A stretch of 64,000 nucleotides of DNA from Chondromyces crocatus (GTDB lineage Bacteria > Myxococcota_A > Polyangia > Polyangiales > Polyangiaceae), in contig NZ_CP012159.1 in NCBI RefSeq assembly GCF_001189295.1, forward strand, positions 8,416,501 through 8,480,500. The letters are read 5' to 3'. Both the position numbers and the translations under genes were made by a program. The notes under the pieces are model-generated. The model saw only the letters and a program-made list of their open reading frames with translations, did no database searches and was not told the origin of the DNA. Below are positions 52,639-62,107 of the stretch, piece after piece (the stretch's first letter is position 1; each line of letters begins with the position of its first letter).

Positions 52639-52704
52639 GACGGAAGTACAGCACGCCGGGACGGGATGGGAAAACCCAAGGCATGGCGTACGCTCCGTTC
52701 CGCC

Positions 52705-53271
52705 ATGGGTACACGGCTCTCTCACGTGATCGGGGTCGATGACGCGCCGTTCTCACGTGACCATCGGGGAGACGTCGCCATCGTCGGTACGGTCTTCGCT
52801 GGATCCAGGCTGGAGGGTGTGCTGAGCGCCCGTGTCCGCCGCGATGGACGCAATGCGACCCAGGCCATCGCCGCCATGATCTCGAGCTCGCGGTTCGCGA
52901 CCCACGCCCAGCTGGTGATGCTCCAAGGGATCGCGCTGGCGGGGTTCAACGTCGTGGATCTCCAGGGCCTGCATGCAGCGCTCGCGCTCCCCGTACTGGT
53001 GGTGGCGCGCCGCGCGCCGGACCTCGAAGCCATCCGCGAGGCGCTGCTCACCCGCGTCCCGGGAGGCGCGCGCAAGTGGACGCTCATCGAGCAAGCCGGC
53101 CCGATGGAACCGACCGCTGGCGTGTTCGTTCAGCGGGCGGGGCTGAGCCTCACGGACGCGGAGCACGTGGTGAAGCGACTCGCCGTCCACGGCAAGCTCC
53201 CCGAGCCGCTGCGCATGGCGCACCTCATCGCAGGCGGCGTCACGCTGGGCGAGAGCACACGGAGAGCGTGA
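52705..53271 (+). CDS. DUF99 family protein (endonuclease V-like fold)
   Basis: The protein has 188 residues. DUF99 signatures are the N-terminal HVIGVDDAPFSRD, with the acidic residues that correspond to the endonuclease V metal site, then VMLQGIALAGFNVVDLQGLHAALALPVLVVARRAPD and the C-terminal HLIAGGVTLGESTRR. The family is related to endonuclease V and its function is unsettled. The frame is open far upstream to 52423 through the divergent AMIN-like gene; ATG 52705 matches the family length. Confidence 0.85.
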   Translation: MGTRLSHVIGVDDAPFSRDHRGDVAIVGTVFAGSRLEGVLSARVRRDGRNATQAIAAMISSSRFATHAQLVMLQGIALAGFNVVDLQGLHAALALPVLVVARRAPDLEAIREALLTRVPGGARKWTLIEQAGPMEPTAGVFVQRAGLSLTDAEHVVKRLAVHGKLPEPLRMAHLIAGGVTLGESTRRA

Positions 53272-53309
53272 AGAACCGACAGGCTACCGCCGAGCGTCAG
53301 AGCGCCAGA

Positions 53310-53885
53310 CTACACCTGCAAGAGCGCCGTCAACGGAGCCCGCGCCATCACCGTGTACCGCGCGCCCTTCGGCGTCAGCTCGCTCTGGTAGACCACCAGC
53401 TCCGCGACACGCACCTCGCCGAAGTCCTCGTCGGCGAGCATCTGCGCACACGTCTCCAGCGCGGTATCTCCCCGTGGATCCCGAGATCGTGCCAGGGTCA
53501 GGTGTGGCTCGAAGCGCTCCATCTCCGGCACGTAGCCCGTCGACATCGCCAGTGCCTGCTCGAGATCCCTCCGCACGGCCCCCAGCTCGTCCACATCACC
53601 CGTCACCTCGAGCCAGAGCACCCGCGGCCTGCGGCCTGCCCCGAACACGCCCCCCTTACCGAGGCGCAAGGTCAGCGGTCGATGCAGCGCCGACGCGCTT
53701 TCCGCGGCCGCGATCACCAGCGGCAGGCGCTCCTCGGCGATGTCACCGAGGAAGGCCAGCGACACGTGCAGCCCCGCAGGATCGACCCACTTCGCCGAAG
53801 GCGCCTTCGGCGTCAGCTTCTCCACGAACGAGTTGATCTTCCGGAGCTGGTCGGCACCTGGCTCTACAGCGACGAATACCCGCAC
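53310..53885 (-). CDS. thpR: RNA 2',3'-cyclic phosphodiesterase ThpR (2H/LigT family)
   Basis: The protein has 191 residues. The two HxTx-type motifs of the 2H phosphoesterases are HVSLAFLG (about 40-47) and FEPHLTLAR (about 125-133). The N-terminus MRVFVAVEPG and internal WVDPAGLHVS match ThpR. The family opens 2',3'-cyclic phosphates in RNA. The start is GTG. It lies 18 nt downstream of the M2 peptidase gene on the same strand, so the two are likely co-transcribed, without an evident functional link. Confidence 0.9.
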   Translation of the reverse strand: MRVFVAVEPGADQLRKINSFVEKLTPKAPSAKWVDPAGLHVSLAFLGDIAEERLPLVIAAAESASALHRPLTLRLGKGGVFGAGRRPRVLWLEVTGDVDELGAVRRDLEQALAMSTGYVPEMERFEPHLTLARSRDPRGDTALETCAQMLADEDFGEVRVAELVVYQSELTPKGARYTVMARAPLTALLQV

Positions 53886-53903
53886 GACCTCACCTAAGCC
53901 TGG

Positions 53904-55898
53904 CTACCAGCCACACGTCTCGTTCTTGTTCTGCTCTCGCAGCCACCGCTGGAGCGGCTCGAAGTACTCGAGCAGCGCCCCGGGATCGGCAGCAGACTGC
54001 CCGGTGAGCGCCTGCATGGCCTCCTGCCAGGGACGGCTCGCGCCCATCGCCAGCATGGCCTTCATCTTGTCACCAGCCGCCTTGCTCCCGTGGATGGAGC
54101 ACGTATGCAGCGGCCCCTTGTGCCCCGACGCGGCGCAGAGCGCTCGGTGGAACTGGAACTGGTAGATGTGCGCCAGGAAGTAGCGCGTGTACGGCACACC
54201 AGCCGGCACGTGGTACTTCGCACCGGGATCGAAGTCGGCCTCGCTCCGCGCCACCGGCGACGCGACGCCCTGGTACTTCTGACGGAGCGCCCACCAGGCC
54301 GCGTTGTAGTCGGCGGGCTTCGTCTTCCCCGAGAACACATCCCAGCGCCACTGATCGATGAGCTTCCCGAAGGGCAGGAAGGCGACCTTGCTCAGCGCCT
54401 GCTTGAACAGGAAGTTCACCTGGCCCTTCTCGTCGCCGGGGACCTTGTCGATCAGGCCCAGAGACTTCAGGTATTCCGGCGTCACCGACAGCGCCAGCGT
54501 GTCGCCGATGCCCTCGTGGAAGCCGTCGTTGGCCCCCGACTGGAACAGGATCGGGAGCTTGTAATAGTAGTGGTAGTAGTAGTTGTGCCCCAGCTCGTGG
54601 TGGATCGTGATCAGATCCTCCTCCGTCGGCTGGATGCACATCTTGATGCGGAGATCGTCGCGGTAGCCCACGTCCCACGCGCTCGCGTGGCACACGACCT
54701 CACGGTCTTCCGGCTTGGCGAAGAGCGAGCGCTCCCAGAAGGTGGCAGGCAAAGGATCGATGCCGAGCGAGGTGAAGAACCGCTCACCGATCCGCACCAT
54801 CTCCTTCTCGTCGATCTTCTTGTCCTTGAGCTTCTTCGTCACGTCGAGCGACGGCTGCCCGGGGAACGGCACCATCGCGTCGTAGACGCCTTGCCAGTCC
54901 TGCGCCCACATGTTCCCCAGCGCGTGCGCGGGGAGCGGCGCCTTCTCACCGACCTTGTCCTTGCCGTAGCGCTTGCGGAGCTGCGCGCGCACGTAGCAGT
55001 GCAGCTCGTCGTACAGCGGCTTCACCTGACCCCAGAGCCGATCCGTCTCCGCCTCGAACTCTGCGGGGGTCATGTCGTAGCCAGCACGCCACAGCGCTCC
55101 GAGATCGGAGAACCCGATCTCGCGCGCCCCCTCGTTGCCCAGCTCGACGTAGCGCTCGTACTTCTTCTTCAGCGGAGGAGCGATTGCGTGCCAGCCCGTC
55201 CACGCCTCGAGTTGCTCGTTCCAGTCACGGCTCTCGCGCAGGATGTCGCTCAGGTCCGGCAGCGTCAGGCACTTCTTCTTCTCCGTGCCCTTCTTGCCCT
55301 TGACGACCAGGTACTTCCCGAGCGCCGTCTTCCCCTCGGCCGGACAGTACTTCCCCTTGCCGTAGTCGCTGCCCATCGTCACCAGCAGCTCGGCCAGCTC
55401 GGCGCGCTTGGTCGCGTCGCTCGGTGCCGGCAGCGTGGTGGCGACCTTGAGCAGCGTCCGCTGGCGCGCGAGTTCGGCAGGCAGCTTCATCCCATCGAAG
55501 CGCGTGGCTGCCTTGGTCACCCGGTTGAGAAACTCCATCGAGGCGCTCTCTGCCGCGGCCGACAGGGCGTCGGTGTCCTCGATGATGTACGTCTGGTTGA
55601 TCCAGGCTGCGCGGCTCGAGTCGGTCCAGAGGCGACGGAGCTCCTGGTCGACCTCGGCGAAGAACGCCCGCGCTTCCTCCACGGTCGGCGCGGCCGGCGT
55701 CGCCGACGCCGCGGCCACGGCCTGCGGCGAGGCGGCCCCGGACGGAGCCTCGGCGGCGCCTTGAGCCCCACCTCCACACCCGCTCGTCATGCCGATGGCC
55801 GTCAACCCCAGGGCAGCGAGGCAGGCGCGCACGGCGCCACGCAGGACGCGGCTCCCGGCATGGGCAGAAGGCGTTGGATTCTTCACGTTTCGGGACAC
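53904..55898 (-). CDS. M2-family peptidyl-dipeptidase (ACE-like), lipoprotein
   Basis: The protein has 664 residues. The lipobox region GMTSGC puts the lipid Cys at 41. The zinc motif is HHELGHNYYYHYYYK (HExxH at about 434-438), with the third ligand Glu in GFHEGIGDT about 25 residues later. This is the gluzincin arrangement of angiotensin-converting-enzyme-type M2 peptidases. Further ACE-like blocks are YRDDLRIKMCIQPT and YNAAWWALRQKYQGV. It probably removes C-terminal dipeptides from peptides outside the inner membrane. It is divergent from a Cys-rich lipoprotein gene. Confidence 0.9.
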   Translation of the reverse strand: MSRNVKNPTPSAHAGSRVLRGAVRACLAALGLTAIGMTSGCGGGAQGAAEAPSGAASPQAVAAASATPAAPTVEEARAFFAEVDQELRRLWTDSSRAAWINQTYIIEDTDALSAAAESASMEFLNRVTKAATRFDGMKLPAELARQRTLLKVATTLPAPSDATKRAELAELLVTMGSDYGKGKYCPAEGKTALGKYLVVKGKKGTEKKKCLTLPDLSDILRESRDWNEQLEAWTGWHAIAPPLKKKYERYVELGNEGAREIGFSDLGALWRAGYDMTPAEFEAETDRLWGQVKPLYDELHCYVRAQLRKRYGKDKVGEKAPLPAHALGNMWAQDWQGVYDAMVPFPGQPSLDVTKKLKDKKIDEKEMVRIGERFFTSLGIDPLPATFWERSLFAKPEDREVVCHASAWDVGYRDDLRIKMCIQPTEEDLITIHHELGHNYYYHYYYKLPILFQSGANDGFHEGIGDTLALSVTPEYLKSLGLIDKVPGDEKGQVNFLFKQALSKVAFLPFGKLIDQWRWDVFSGKTKPADYNAAWWALRQKYQGVASPVARSEADFDPGAKYHVPAGVPYTRYFLAHIYQFQFHRALCAASGHKGPLHTCSIHGSKAAGDKMKAMLAMGASRPWQEAMQALTGQSAADPGALLEYFEPLQRWLREQNKNETCGW

Positions 55899-55978
55899 AG
55901 AGGACCTCTCGAAGCGGTGGTGCGCCCTTCATACACGCCGGACCCGGCCAAGGGAACCGGGTACAATCCGCGCACAGC

Positions 55979-57016
55979 ATGAACAGAGCCCCCGCTTTGC
56001 CCAAACCATCTTTCTTCGGCAGCGCCGCCACGACGATCACGCTCGCGCTCGGGATCGCGCTCCCCTCCTGTGGCGGAGACGATCCAGCGCCCGCAGGCCC
56101 CGGACCGATTCCGCTGGAAGCGTTCGCAGAGGAGTACACCGCCGCGGCCTGCACGCTCGCGGTGCGCTGCGGCGCGATGCCCGACCAGGACACGTGCTTG
56201 AGCCTCGACCGAGCGAGCTACGAACTCTTGCAGCTCATGACGACGGCGGTCTTTGGTGACGTCACGTACAGCCCCGACGCGGCGCGCTCCTGCATCAACG
56301 CGCTCCGCGCGCAGTCGTGCGACGTCTTGCTCTCGGCGCAGAGAAACCTGGAGACCACGTGCAAAGGCGTGTTCCAGGGCGCAGCCCAGGAGGGAGATTC
56401 GTGCCTCGTGGCCGGCGAGTGCGCGGGAGACAGCATCTGCAACCGCGGCGCGTGCGAGGGCACCGGAGATCCATGCTGCCTGGGGCAGTGTGCCCCGGCC
56501 GTCAAGCCCGTCCCGATGGGGGGCGTCTGTGGTGAGAACCGCTGCGAAGACCCTGCCTACTGCGATCTCAGCAACGCCGACCCCGAAGCCGAGATCCCTG
56601 AAGGCGTGTGCCGCGAACGACAGGACAACGGTCAGGCCTGCACCGCGTCGAACGCCTGCAAGGACGGGCAGCGCTGCGATCTGAGCACGAACCCTGGCAA
56701 GTGCTACATCCTCTCCAAGGAGGGAGGCCAGTGCAACGCCACCCTCGACGTCGCCTGTCTCGCCGTCGACAACTGGTGCGATCCTGCCGAGGGCAAGTGC
56801 GTCAAGCTTCCTGGACCTGGCCAGCCTTGTACACCGAACAACCGATGTCTCGGTCACGCCTACTGCAACGAAGGAACCTGCCGGATGCGGCCCGTGGAGA
56901 GCGAAGCATGCGGCGGCGATGGCCCCCAGTGCCTCGGAGCCCTGCGCTGCGAGGGAGAGATCTGCACGGCACCCCCGACCTCCCGGGTGTGCGTGCCTGA
57001 CATCAACGATGGATGA
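55979..57016 (+). CDS. Cys-rich lipoprotein
   Basis: The protein has 345 residues. The lipobox ALPSC puts the lipid Cys at 31. The mature part has many Cys pairs in short modules (GDSCLVAGECAGDSICNRGACEG, GQACTASNACKDGQRCDL, GQPCTPNNRCLGHAYCNEGTCR). This style is common among exported myxobacterial proteins of unknown function and similar to the one at 30371. ATG 55979 is chosen since the signal peptide follows it directly; the frame is open to 55874. Its 3' end overlaps the next gene by 8 nt, so they are coupled. Confidence 0.85.
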   Translation: MNRAPALPKPSFFGSAATTITLALGIALPSCGGDDPAPAGPGPIPLEAFAEEYTAAACTLAVRCGAMPDQDTCLSLDRASYELLQLMTTAVFGDVTYSPDAARSCINALRAQSCDVLLSAQRNLETTCKGVFQGAAQEGDSCLVAGECAGDSICNRGACEGTGDPCCLGQCAPAVKPVPMGGVCGENRCEDPAYCDLSNADPEAEIPEGVCRERQDNGQACTASNACKDGQRCDLSTNPGKCYILSKEGGQCNATLDVACLAVDNWCDPAEGKCVKLPGPGQPCTPNNRCLGHAYCNEGTCRMRPVESEACGGDGPQCLGALRCEGEICTAPPTSRVCVPDINDG

Positions 57017-57971
57017 ACTAGAACGATTCTCCTACCTGATCCCTGACGAACTCGCGGGGATGGGCTACCCGGAAGGGCCAGAAGCCCTCGCTCATCTCCG
57101 CGCCATCGGTGTCCGGAGCCTCGTCTCGCTGTCGCGCCGTGCGCCGGACGTGGGCGGGCTCGGGCACCTCGTCCACCTGCGCTGCCCCATGACCGACTAC
57201 GACCGCATCCCGGTGCAGGACCTGCACCGCGCCGTCGTGTTCATCGATCGCGCGCCACGCCCCGTGGCCGTGCATGGGGAGACAGGGCTCGGACGCACCG
57301 GCGTCGTCCTCGCTTGCCGCCTGGTGTCTCTGGGCCACACCGCCGAAGCAGCCATCGACGCCGTGCGCCGCGCTCGCCCTGGCTCGATCGACGACCCCGA
57401 GCTCTCCGCCTCCGTCGTCGCCTACCAGGACTTCCTCACCCGCGCCCCGTGGCGAACGCCGTACAACTTCGCGTCCGCCTCACCCCTCGACGCCATCGTG
57501 CATGGCGCGGAGCGACCTGGCCACGGCGACACCACGCTGTCCAGGAGCGAGGTCGACGCATGGCTCGGCTTCATGAGCCGCCAGGGCATGCGCGAGGTGC
57601 TGTGCCTTCTGGACCAGGCGTACCTCGGCTCGCACCACGAGGTGCTCGGCCTCTACCGGCGCGAGTTCTTGCGCGCGACCGAGATCCCGCTCGAAGACGG
57701 TGCCTCGCCGACACCACGCGAACTCGATGCGGCCCTCGAGGTCCTGCGCAGGGCCGAGGCCTCCGGCTCCCCCATCGTCGTCCACTGCGGCGACGGCGCG
57801 GGTCGGACGGGCCTCGTGCTCGCCGCGTGGCTGCGCTACCGCCACGGCTTGCGACCCGATCAGGCCATCGACGCGGTACAGCGGCATGCACGGCACCTTG
57901 GCGCTTTCCGCAATCCGCTCGAATTCGGCCCCCAGGCGCTCACGCTGCTCGCCGGGCTCAGAACGAGCTGA
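57009..57971 (+). CDS. Tandem dual-specificity phosphatase, first active site dead
   Basis: The protein has 320 residues made of two DSP/PTP-like domains. The second (about 155-320) has the full signature VVHCGDGAGRTG with Cys260 and Arg266. The first (about 1-145) has VAVHGETGLGRTG, with Gly90 where the catalytic Cys should be; Arg96 and the rest of the loop are kept. So the N-terminal unit should be a pseudophosphatase that may bind substrate. No signal peptide is seen, so it is probably cytoplasmic. ATG 57009 overlaps the lipoprotein gene by 8 nt. Confidence 0.85.
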   Translation: MDELERFSYLIPDELAGMGYPEGPEALAHLRAIGVRSLVSLSRRAPDVGGLGHLVHLRCPMTDYDRIPVQDLHRAVVFIDRAPRPVAVHGETGLGRTGVVLACRLVSLGHTAEAAIDAVRRARPGSIDDPELSASVVAYQDFLTRAPWRTPYNFASASPLDAIVHGAERPGHGDTTLSRSEVDAWLGFMSRQGMREVLCLLDQAYLGSHHEVLGLYRREFLRATEIPLEDGASPTPRELDAALEVLRRAEASGSPIVVHCGDGAGRTGLVLAAWLRYRHGLRPDQAIDAVQRHARHLGAFRNPLEFGPQALTLLAGLRTS

Positions 57972-58009
57972 TCCAACCGCGCGGAGCGATGGCAGCTCCA
58001 CCTCGACGA

Positions 58010-59605
58010 CTACAGCGCCGTCGCCTCGACGAAGCTGCCGTGGAAGCCGTAAGGGATGCGGTGGGGGCAGCGCAGCACGGCCACGGGTGCGCCCTCCACA
58101 TCGAGCGCATCGAGGACGACCAGCTCGCTCCGGTCCTCGTCCGCGTGGTAGACGACCGTGAGCAGCCACCCCTCTCCCTCGGCCGACGTGGCGCTCCGAG
58201 GGACGACGATCGGCTCCGAGGGAAAGCTCGCGCGGCCGAACAACCGACGCTGCACCCGCCGCTCCTGCAGATCGTAGCGCGTGATCGCGTTGAACATGCC
58301 CCGCTCATCCGCGCACGCACCACGCCGGCTCACCGCCCAGCCGTACCGGTAAGGCCGCATCGCATGGCGCGGATCGACCACCGGGAACTCCATGGCGTCC
58401 TCGTCCAGCGCCTCTTCGGTCACCGTCCCGCGCTGGACGTCCACCCGCAGCCGCGTGAGCCTCGCCTCCGGGTTGTCCTGGATGCGTGGGTTCGGCGCCT
58501 CGCCGCCGAGATCGAACAGCGGGAGCCGCGGATAGCGCGCGATGTCGAGCACCAGCGTCTCGCCGTCGTCGTAGGCGTTCATCGGATGGAAGACGTAGCA
58601 AGGAGGGATGTCGATCCAGCGCACCGGCGCGTCGGCGTCGTCCCGCGCCGTCACCCCGATCCGCGCTCCTCGCGACGGCTCCCAGCGCACGGGCTCGCCG
58701 GACTTCATGTTGTCCATCCAGAGGGTCGCCGGCAGGTGATAGAAGACGGCCCGCGTCTCGGTCACGCTGAAGTCGTGCATCATCGACGGGTACGTCGTGT
58801 CGATCGGGCGCCGCAGCCGCAGCGCCCCATCCGGACCGAACACGTAATAGACGACGTACGGGGGCACGCTGCCGTAGCCGAACGTGTAGATGACGCCCGT
58901 CTTCGGGTCGACCTTCGGGTGGGCGACCATGGGCGCGACGTCCAGGACCCCACCGAACGTGAAGCGACCGCGCGTCTCCAGCGTCCGGGGATCCAGCTCG
59001 TACGCCGCCGAGCTCTCTTCCAGGGAGAGGAGCCGCCCCGCCATCTGCAGCACGTTGGTATTGCTGCGGTCCTGCGAGCGCATCACCCGGTGAATCTGGT
59101 CATCCCGCAGCGGCACCCCGAACGTCGACCGCGCGTGCAGCTCCAGCAGCTCCATCGGTGAGAACCCCAAAGCGATCCACCCCCCAGGCGGCGTCGAGGT
59201 CGCCAGATCGCGCATCCCCCCGAACAGCGCTCGCCCCGCCTCTTCCTCGTGGCGGAACTTGTCCGTGCGCACCCAGCGGCGCCGGTGCGACACCCGCCCT
59301 CCATCGAAATGGAAAGCGTCGACCATGCCGTCACCATCGAACCAGTGGTAGCGGAGGGCATCGATCGGCTCGAAGCGTGGAGCGGGACCGATCCGGAACA
59401 GCGCCCCCGCGAGACCGCGAGGCACCTCACCCGCGACGACCTCCAGCGCCTCGGTGTGGGTCTCTTCGCGGAGCGGAGCGAAGTTGCCGCGCAGGTAGGC
59501 GTTGGAGGACGAGGCCGGCTGCGCTGGCTCCCCCTCCTTCGAGGGGCGACCGAGGACGGCGCGGAGACCTGTGGGAGCGACGGTGAGCAGGCGATCGAGC
59601 AGCAT
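58010..59605 (-). CDS. Carotenoid oxygenase (RPE65/CCD family)
   Basis: The protein has 531 residues. The four iron-binding His are all recognisable: MVAHPKVD (229), MMHDFSVTE (277), YVFHPMNAYDD (340) and GFHGSF (522). The N-terminal LRGNFAPLREETH and GLAGALFRIGPAPRF fit the family. It cleaves carotenoids, apocarotenoids or related stilbene-type double bonds with O2. AAAGGA lies 8-9 nt upstream of ATG 59605. It is the last gene of a GH13-dehydrogenase-oxygenase operon, 14 nt after the dehydrogenase. A longer same-phase frame upstream is only a shadow. Confidence 0.92.
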   Translation of the reverse strand: MLLDRLLTVAPTGLRAVLGRPSKEGEPAQPASSSNAYLRGNFAPLREETHTEALEVVAGEVPRGLAGALFRIGPAPRFEPIDALRYHWFDGDGMVDAFHFDGGRVSHRRRWVRTDKFRHEEEAGRALFGGMRDLATSTPPGGWIALGFSPMELLELHARSTFGVPLRDDQIHRVMRSQDRSNTNVLQMAGRLLSLEESSAAYELDPRTLETRGRFTFGGVLDVAPMVAHPKVDPKTGVIYTFGYGSVPPYVVYYVFGPDGALRLRRPIDTTYPSMMHDFSVTETRAVFYHLPATLWMDNMKSGEPVRWEPSRGARIGVTARDDADAPVRWIDIPPCYVFHPMNAYDDGETLVLDIARYPRLPLFDLGGEAPNPRIQDNPEARLTRLRVDVQRGTVTEEALDEDAMEFPVVDPRHAMRPYRYGWAVSRRGACADERGMFNAITRYDLQERRVQRRLFGRASFPSEPIVVPRSATSAEGEGWLLTVVYHADEDRSELVVLDALDVEGAPVAVLRCPHRIPYGFHGSFVEATAL

Positions 59606-59619
59606 GCTTTGTTTCCTTT

Positions 59620-60570
59620 CTACCGCGTGACCAGCACCTTCAGCACACCAGGCTGCTGCGCGACCCGCAGCGCCTCGTCCGCTCGATCCAGCGGCACCCG
59701 CGCCGAGACGAGCGGAAGGACCTCCACGCTCCCGGACGAGAGCGCCCGAAGCGCCGGCTCGAACGAGCCGCAGCGAGACCCCACCACCGTGATCTCGTTG
59801 ACCACGAGCGGCGCCAGATCCACCTCGGGCCGCGAGGCGACGGTGCTCTTCAGGATCAAGGTCCCTCGCGGCAGGGTCGCGCGCACCGCCGCCGCGAACC
59901 CCTCCGCAGAGCCCGTCGCCTCCACCACCAGCTCCGCAGGATCCCCGGCCCAGTCCGACGCGAGCACCGTCTCGATCCCCCGCGCGCGCAAGAGCGCGAG
60001 CTTGTCCTCGTGGCGTCCCACGGCGAGCACCGACGCGCCGGCCTGGTGCAGCACCTGCGCGCAGAGCAGGCCCAGCTTGCCGTCCCCCAGCACCAGCGCC
60101 CGCGTCCGAGGCCGCACGTGCACCTGCTCCAGGATCTCGAACGCAGCGGCCAGCGGCTCGGCGAACACCGCCGCCTCGTCCGGCACCCCGTCGGGCACGG
60201 CGTGCAGGTTCGCCACGGGCACCGCCACCTGCTCCGCCATGGCCCCATCGGCGCCGAGGATCCCCATCACCGTGCGCGTCGCGCAGTGGCGCCCCAGCCC
60301 GCGCGCGCACACCGCGCAACGACCGCAGGCGAAGTTGATCTCCGCCACCACCCGCTTCCCCCGCCACGCCGAGGGCCCCTCGCGCACCGTGCCCACCAGC
60401 TCGTGACCGATCACCCCGCGGAAGTTCATGTACCCGCGCACGATCTCCACGTCGGTGTTGCACACCCCCGCGACGCCCACCTCGACCACGGCCATCCCCT
60501 CCGAGCAGACCGGATCCGGCCGCTCGGCCACCTGCAATCGAACGCCGTCCCACGTCAACGCGCGCATCAT
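59620..60570 (-). CDS. Zinc-dependent alcohol dehydrogenase (MDR family)
   Basis: The protein has 316 residues. Catalytic zinc ligands are Cys in VAGVCNTDVEIVRG and GHE in GVIGHELVG. The structural zinc site has four Cys (CGRCAVCARGLGRHC). The Rossmann motif is ALVLGDGKLGLLCAQ. It oxidises an alcohol or sugar alcohol with NAD(P). The substrate is unknown. The ATG (ATGATG) overlaps the GH13 gene's stop by 4 nt, and the carotenoid oxygenase follows 14 nt downstream. Confidence 0.9.
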   Translation of the reverse strand: MMRALTWDGVRLQVAERPDPVCSEGMAVVEVGVAGVCNTDVEIVRGYMNFRGVIGHELVGTVREGPSAWRGKRVVAEINFACGRCAVCARGLGRHCATRTVMGILGADGAMAEQVAVPVANLHAVPDGVPDEAAVFAEPLAAAFEILEQVHVRPRTRALVLGDGKLGLLCAQVLHQAGASVLAVGRHEDKLALLRARGIETVLASDWAGDPAELVVEATGSAEGFAAAVRATLPRGTLILKSTVASRPEVDLAPLVVNEITVVGSRCGSFEPALRALSSGSVEVLPLVSARVPLDRADEALRVAQQPGVLKVLVTR

Positions 60571-62027
60571 CGCCTCACTTCGAACAGGTGCATGCCATAG
60601 GCCGGGAGCACGACCCCGAGCCCACGCGCGCCATCCAGCAGCGCGTCCCCGTCACGGGTGTACGCCTCGCCGCTCATGCGATCGACGAGGCGCACCTCCC
60701 TCCCCCCGATGCCAGCGAGATCCAGCGGGATCCGACAACCACCACGCGCCGGCGCGAAGTTGACCACCGCCACGACCGGCGCCACCTCCCCCTGGGGCCC
60801 CACCACGTCCCACCGGTAGGCCACGAACGACTCCGCCTCGTTCCCTTGCGGCGAGAGCATGGCGAAGCTCCCCGTGCGCAGCGCCGGGTTCTTCAGCGCC
60901 TCCAGCAGCGCCGTGTGGAACGCGAGGCTCCGCGGGTCGACCGCCTCGGTCGTCACCCGCGCGAGGTGCAACGCCGCCCGGATCTTCCTCCCTTCGAGCT
61001 GACCATGATGGAAGAACCGCATCCCCGGCACCGTCGCCGCGAGGAAGATCGCCGCCTTCCGCCGATCGGGGGGCAGCACCCCGGCCGCCCGCGGCTCGTC
61101 GTGGTTCTCCATGAAGCGCACGCTGCGCCGCTGGTAGTCCAGCCCCGCCGAGAGGTGCCCCCGGATCGCGTGCGCCGAAGCGTGGGACAGCCGGTCGTAG
61201 AAGCTCTTGTCGTACGTGTAGTCGAACCCCAGCATCTGGAGCCTCCACTCCAGATCCCAGTACGCCTCCGCGATGAACAGGAAGCCCGGGTGCGCGCGCC
61301 GCACGGTGTCGATCGCCTCGGCCCACAGCTCCCCCTGCGCCAGCGGCTCTCCTGCCACCGGAGGCCGCGACGCCCACGTCTTCTCGAACACCTCGCGGAG
61401 GAGGAGCATGGCCATGTCGCACCGCACCCCGTCGCAGCGCCCCGCGACCCCGAGCAGCGCCTCGATCAGCGCCGCCCGCGTCACCTGGAGCCGCGCGTCG
61501 AGTTGCGCCGTGTCACGCCAGGGCGGGAAATAAGGGTCCTTCCCGGCGAGCACCGCGCCTCGCGCGTCCCGCAGGAAACACGCCGGCTGCTCCTCGATCC
61601 AGTGATGGTCCCGCGCCACGTGGTTGGGCACGAAATCCAGGATCAGCCCGAGCCCTCGCGCCCGCAGCCGCTCCCGCAGCGCCGCGAGCGCGGGATCCCC
61701 CCCGAAACTCGGGCTCACCGCGTAACGCGCCACCGCGAAGGGGGAGCCCACCACATCGGCCGCAGTCCACCCTGGCAGCGCCCGATCATGCTCCTCGCGC
61801 AGCCCCTCCATCTCGCGCGAGATCCGGGGCCCCTCGCTCCCCAGCGTCCAGATCCCCATCAGGTACAGGAAATCGAAGCCCAGACCGGCGAGCCGATCCA
61901 GCTCCGCATCCGGCACCGAGGCCAGATCGACGCGCACGCCCGCACCGCGGGACAGCTCGTCCAGCCAGACGCGGGTGAAGATCTGGTAGGTGGTCGGGTG
62001 CTGGTGGGTCGAGGCGACGGCGCGCAT
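60567..62027 (-). CDS. GH13 alpha-amylase-family glycosidase
   Basis: The protein has about 486 residues. The (beta/alpha)8 motifs are in order: YQIFTRVWLDEL, FDFLYLMGIW, DFVPNHVARDH, nucleophile Asp204 in GVRCDMAM, acid/base Glu254 in FIAEAYWDLEW, and Asp310 in MENHDEPR. A C-terminal beta domain ends MHLFEVRR. No signal peptide is seen, so it acts on intracellular glycans, trehalose or sucrose-like sugars; the exact specificity cannot be set. GAAGGA lies about 4-5 nt before ATG 62027. The stop overlaps the dehydrogenase start (ATGA). Confidence 0.9.
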   Translation of the reverse strand: MRAVASTHQHPTTYQIFTRVWLDELSRGAGVRVDLASVPDAELDRLAGLGFDFLYLMGIWTLGSEGPRISREMEGLREEHDRALPGWTAADVVGSPFAVARYAVSPSFGGDPALAALRERLRARGLGLILDFVPNHVARDHHWIEEQPACFLRDARGAVLAGKDPYFPPWRDTAQLDARLQVTRAALIEALLGVAGRCDGVRCDMAMLLLREVFEKTWASRPPVAGEPLAQGELWAEAIDTVRRAHPGFLFIAEAYWDLEWRLQMLGFDYTYDKSFYDRLSHASAHAIRGHLSAGLDYQRRSVRFMENHDEPRAAGVLPPDRRKAAIFLAATVPGMRFFHHGQLEGRKIRAALHLARVTTEAVDPRSLAFHTALLEALKNPALRTGSFAMLSPQGNEAESFVAYRWDVVGPQGEVAPVVAVVNFAPARGGCRIPLDLAGIGGREVRLVDRMSGEAYTRDGDALLDGARGLGVVLPAYGMHLFEVRR

Positions 62028-62107
62028 GGATCCTTCTGGAGAGATCCACGGCGAACCGCCGCTCCCCCTCGCGGCGTCAGGATACGCGCGGAGAGGGCAC
62101 CGTGGAA

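Noticed and set aside
59606-60553. Long same-phase extension of the carotenoid oxygenase
   Set aside because: It overlaps the dehydrogenase gene in another frame and has Gly/Arg/Ala-rich shadow composition. A good ribosome-binding site precedes ATG 59605.
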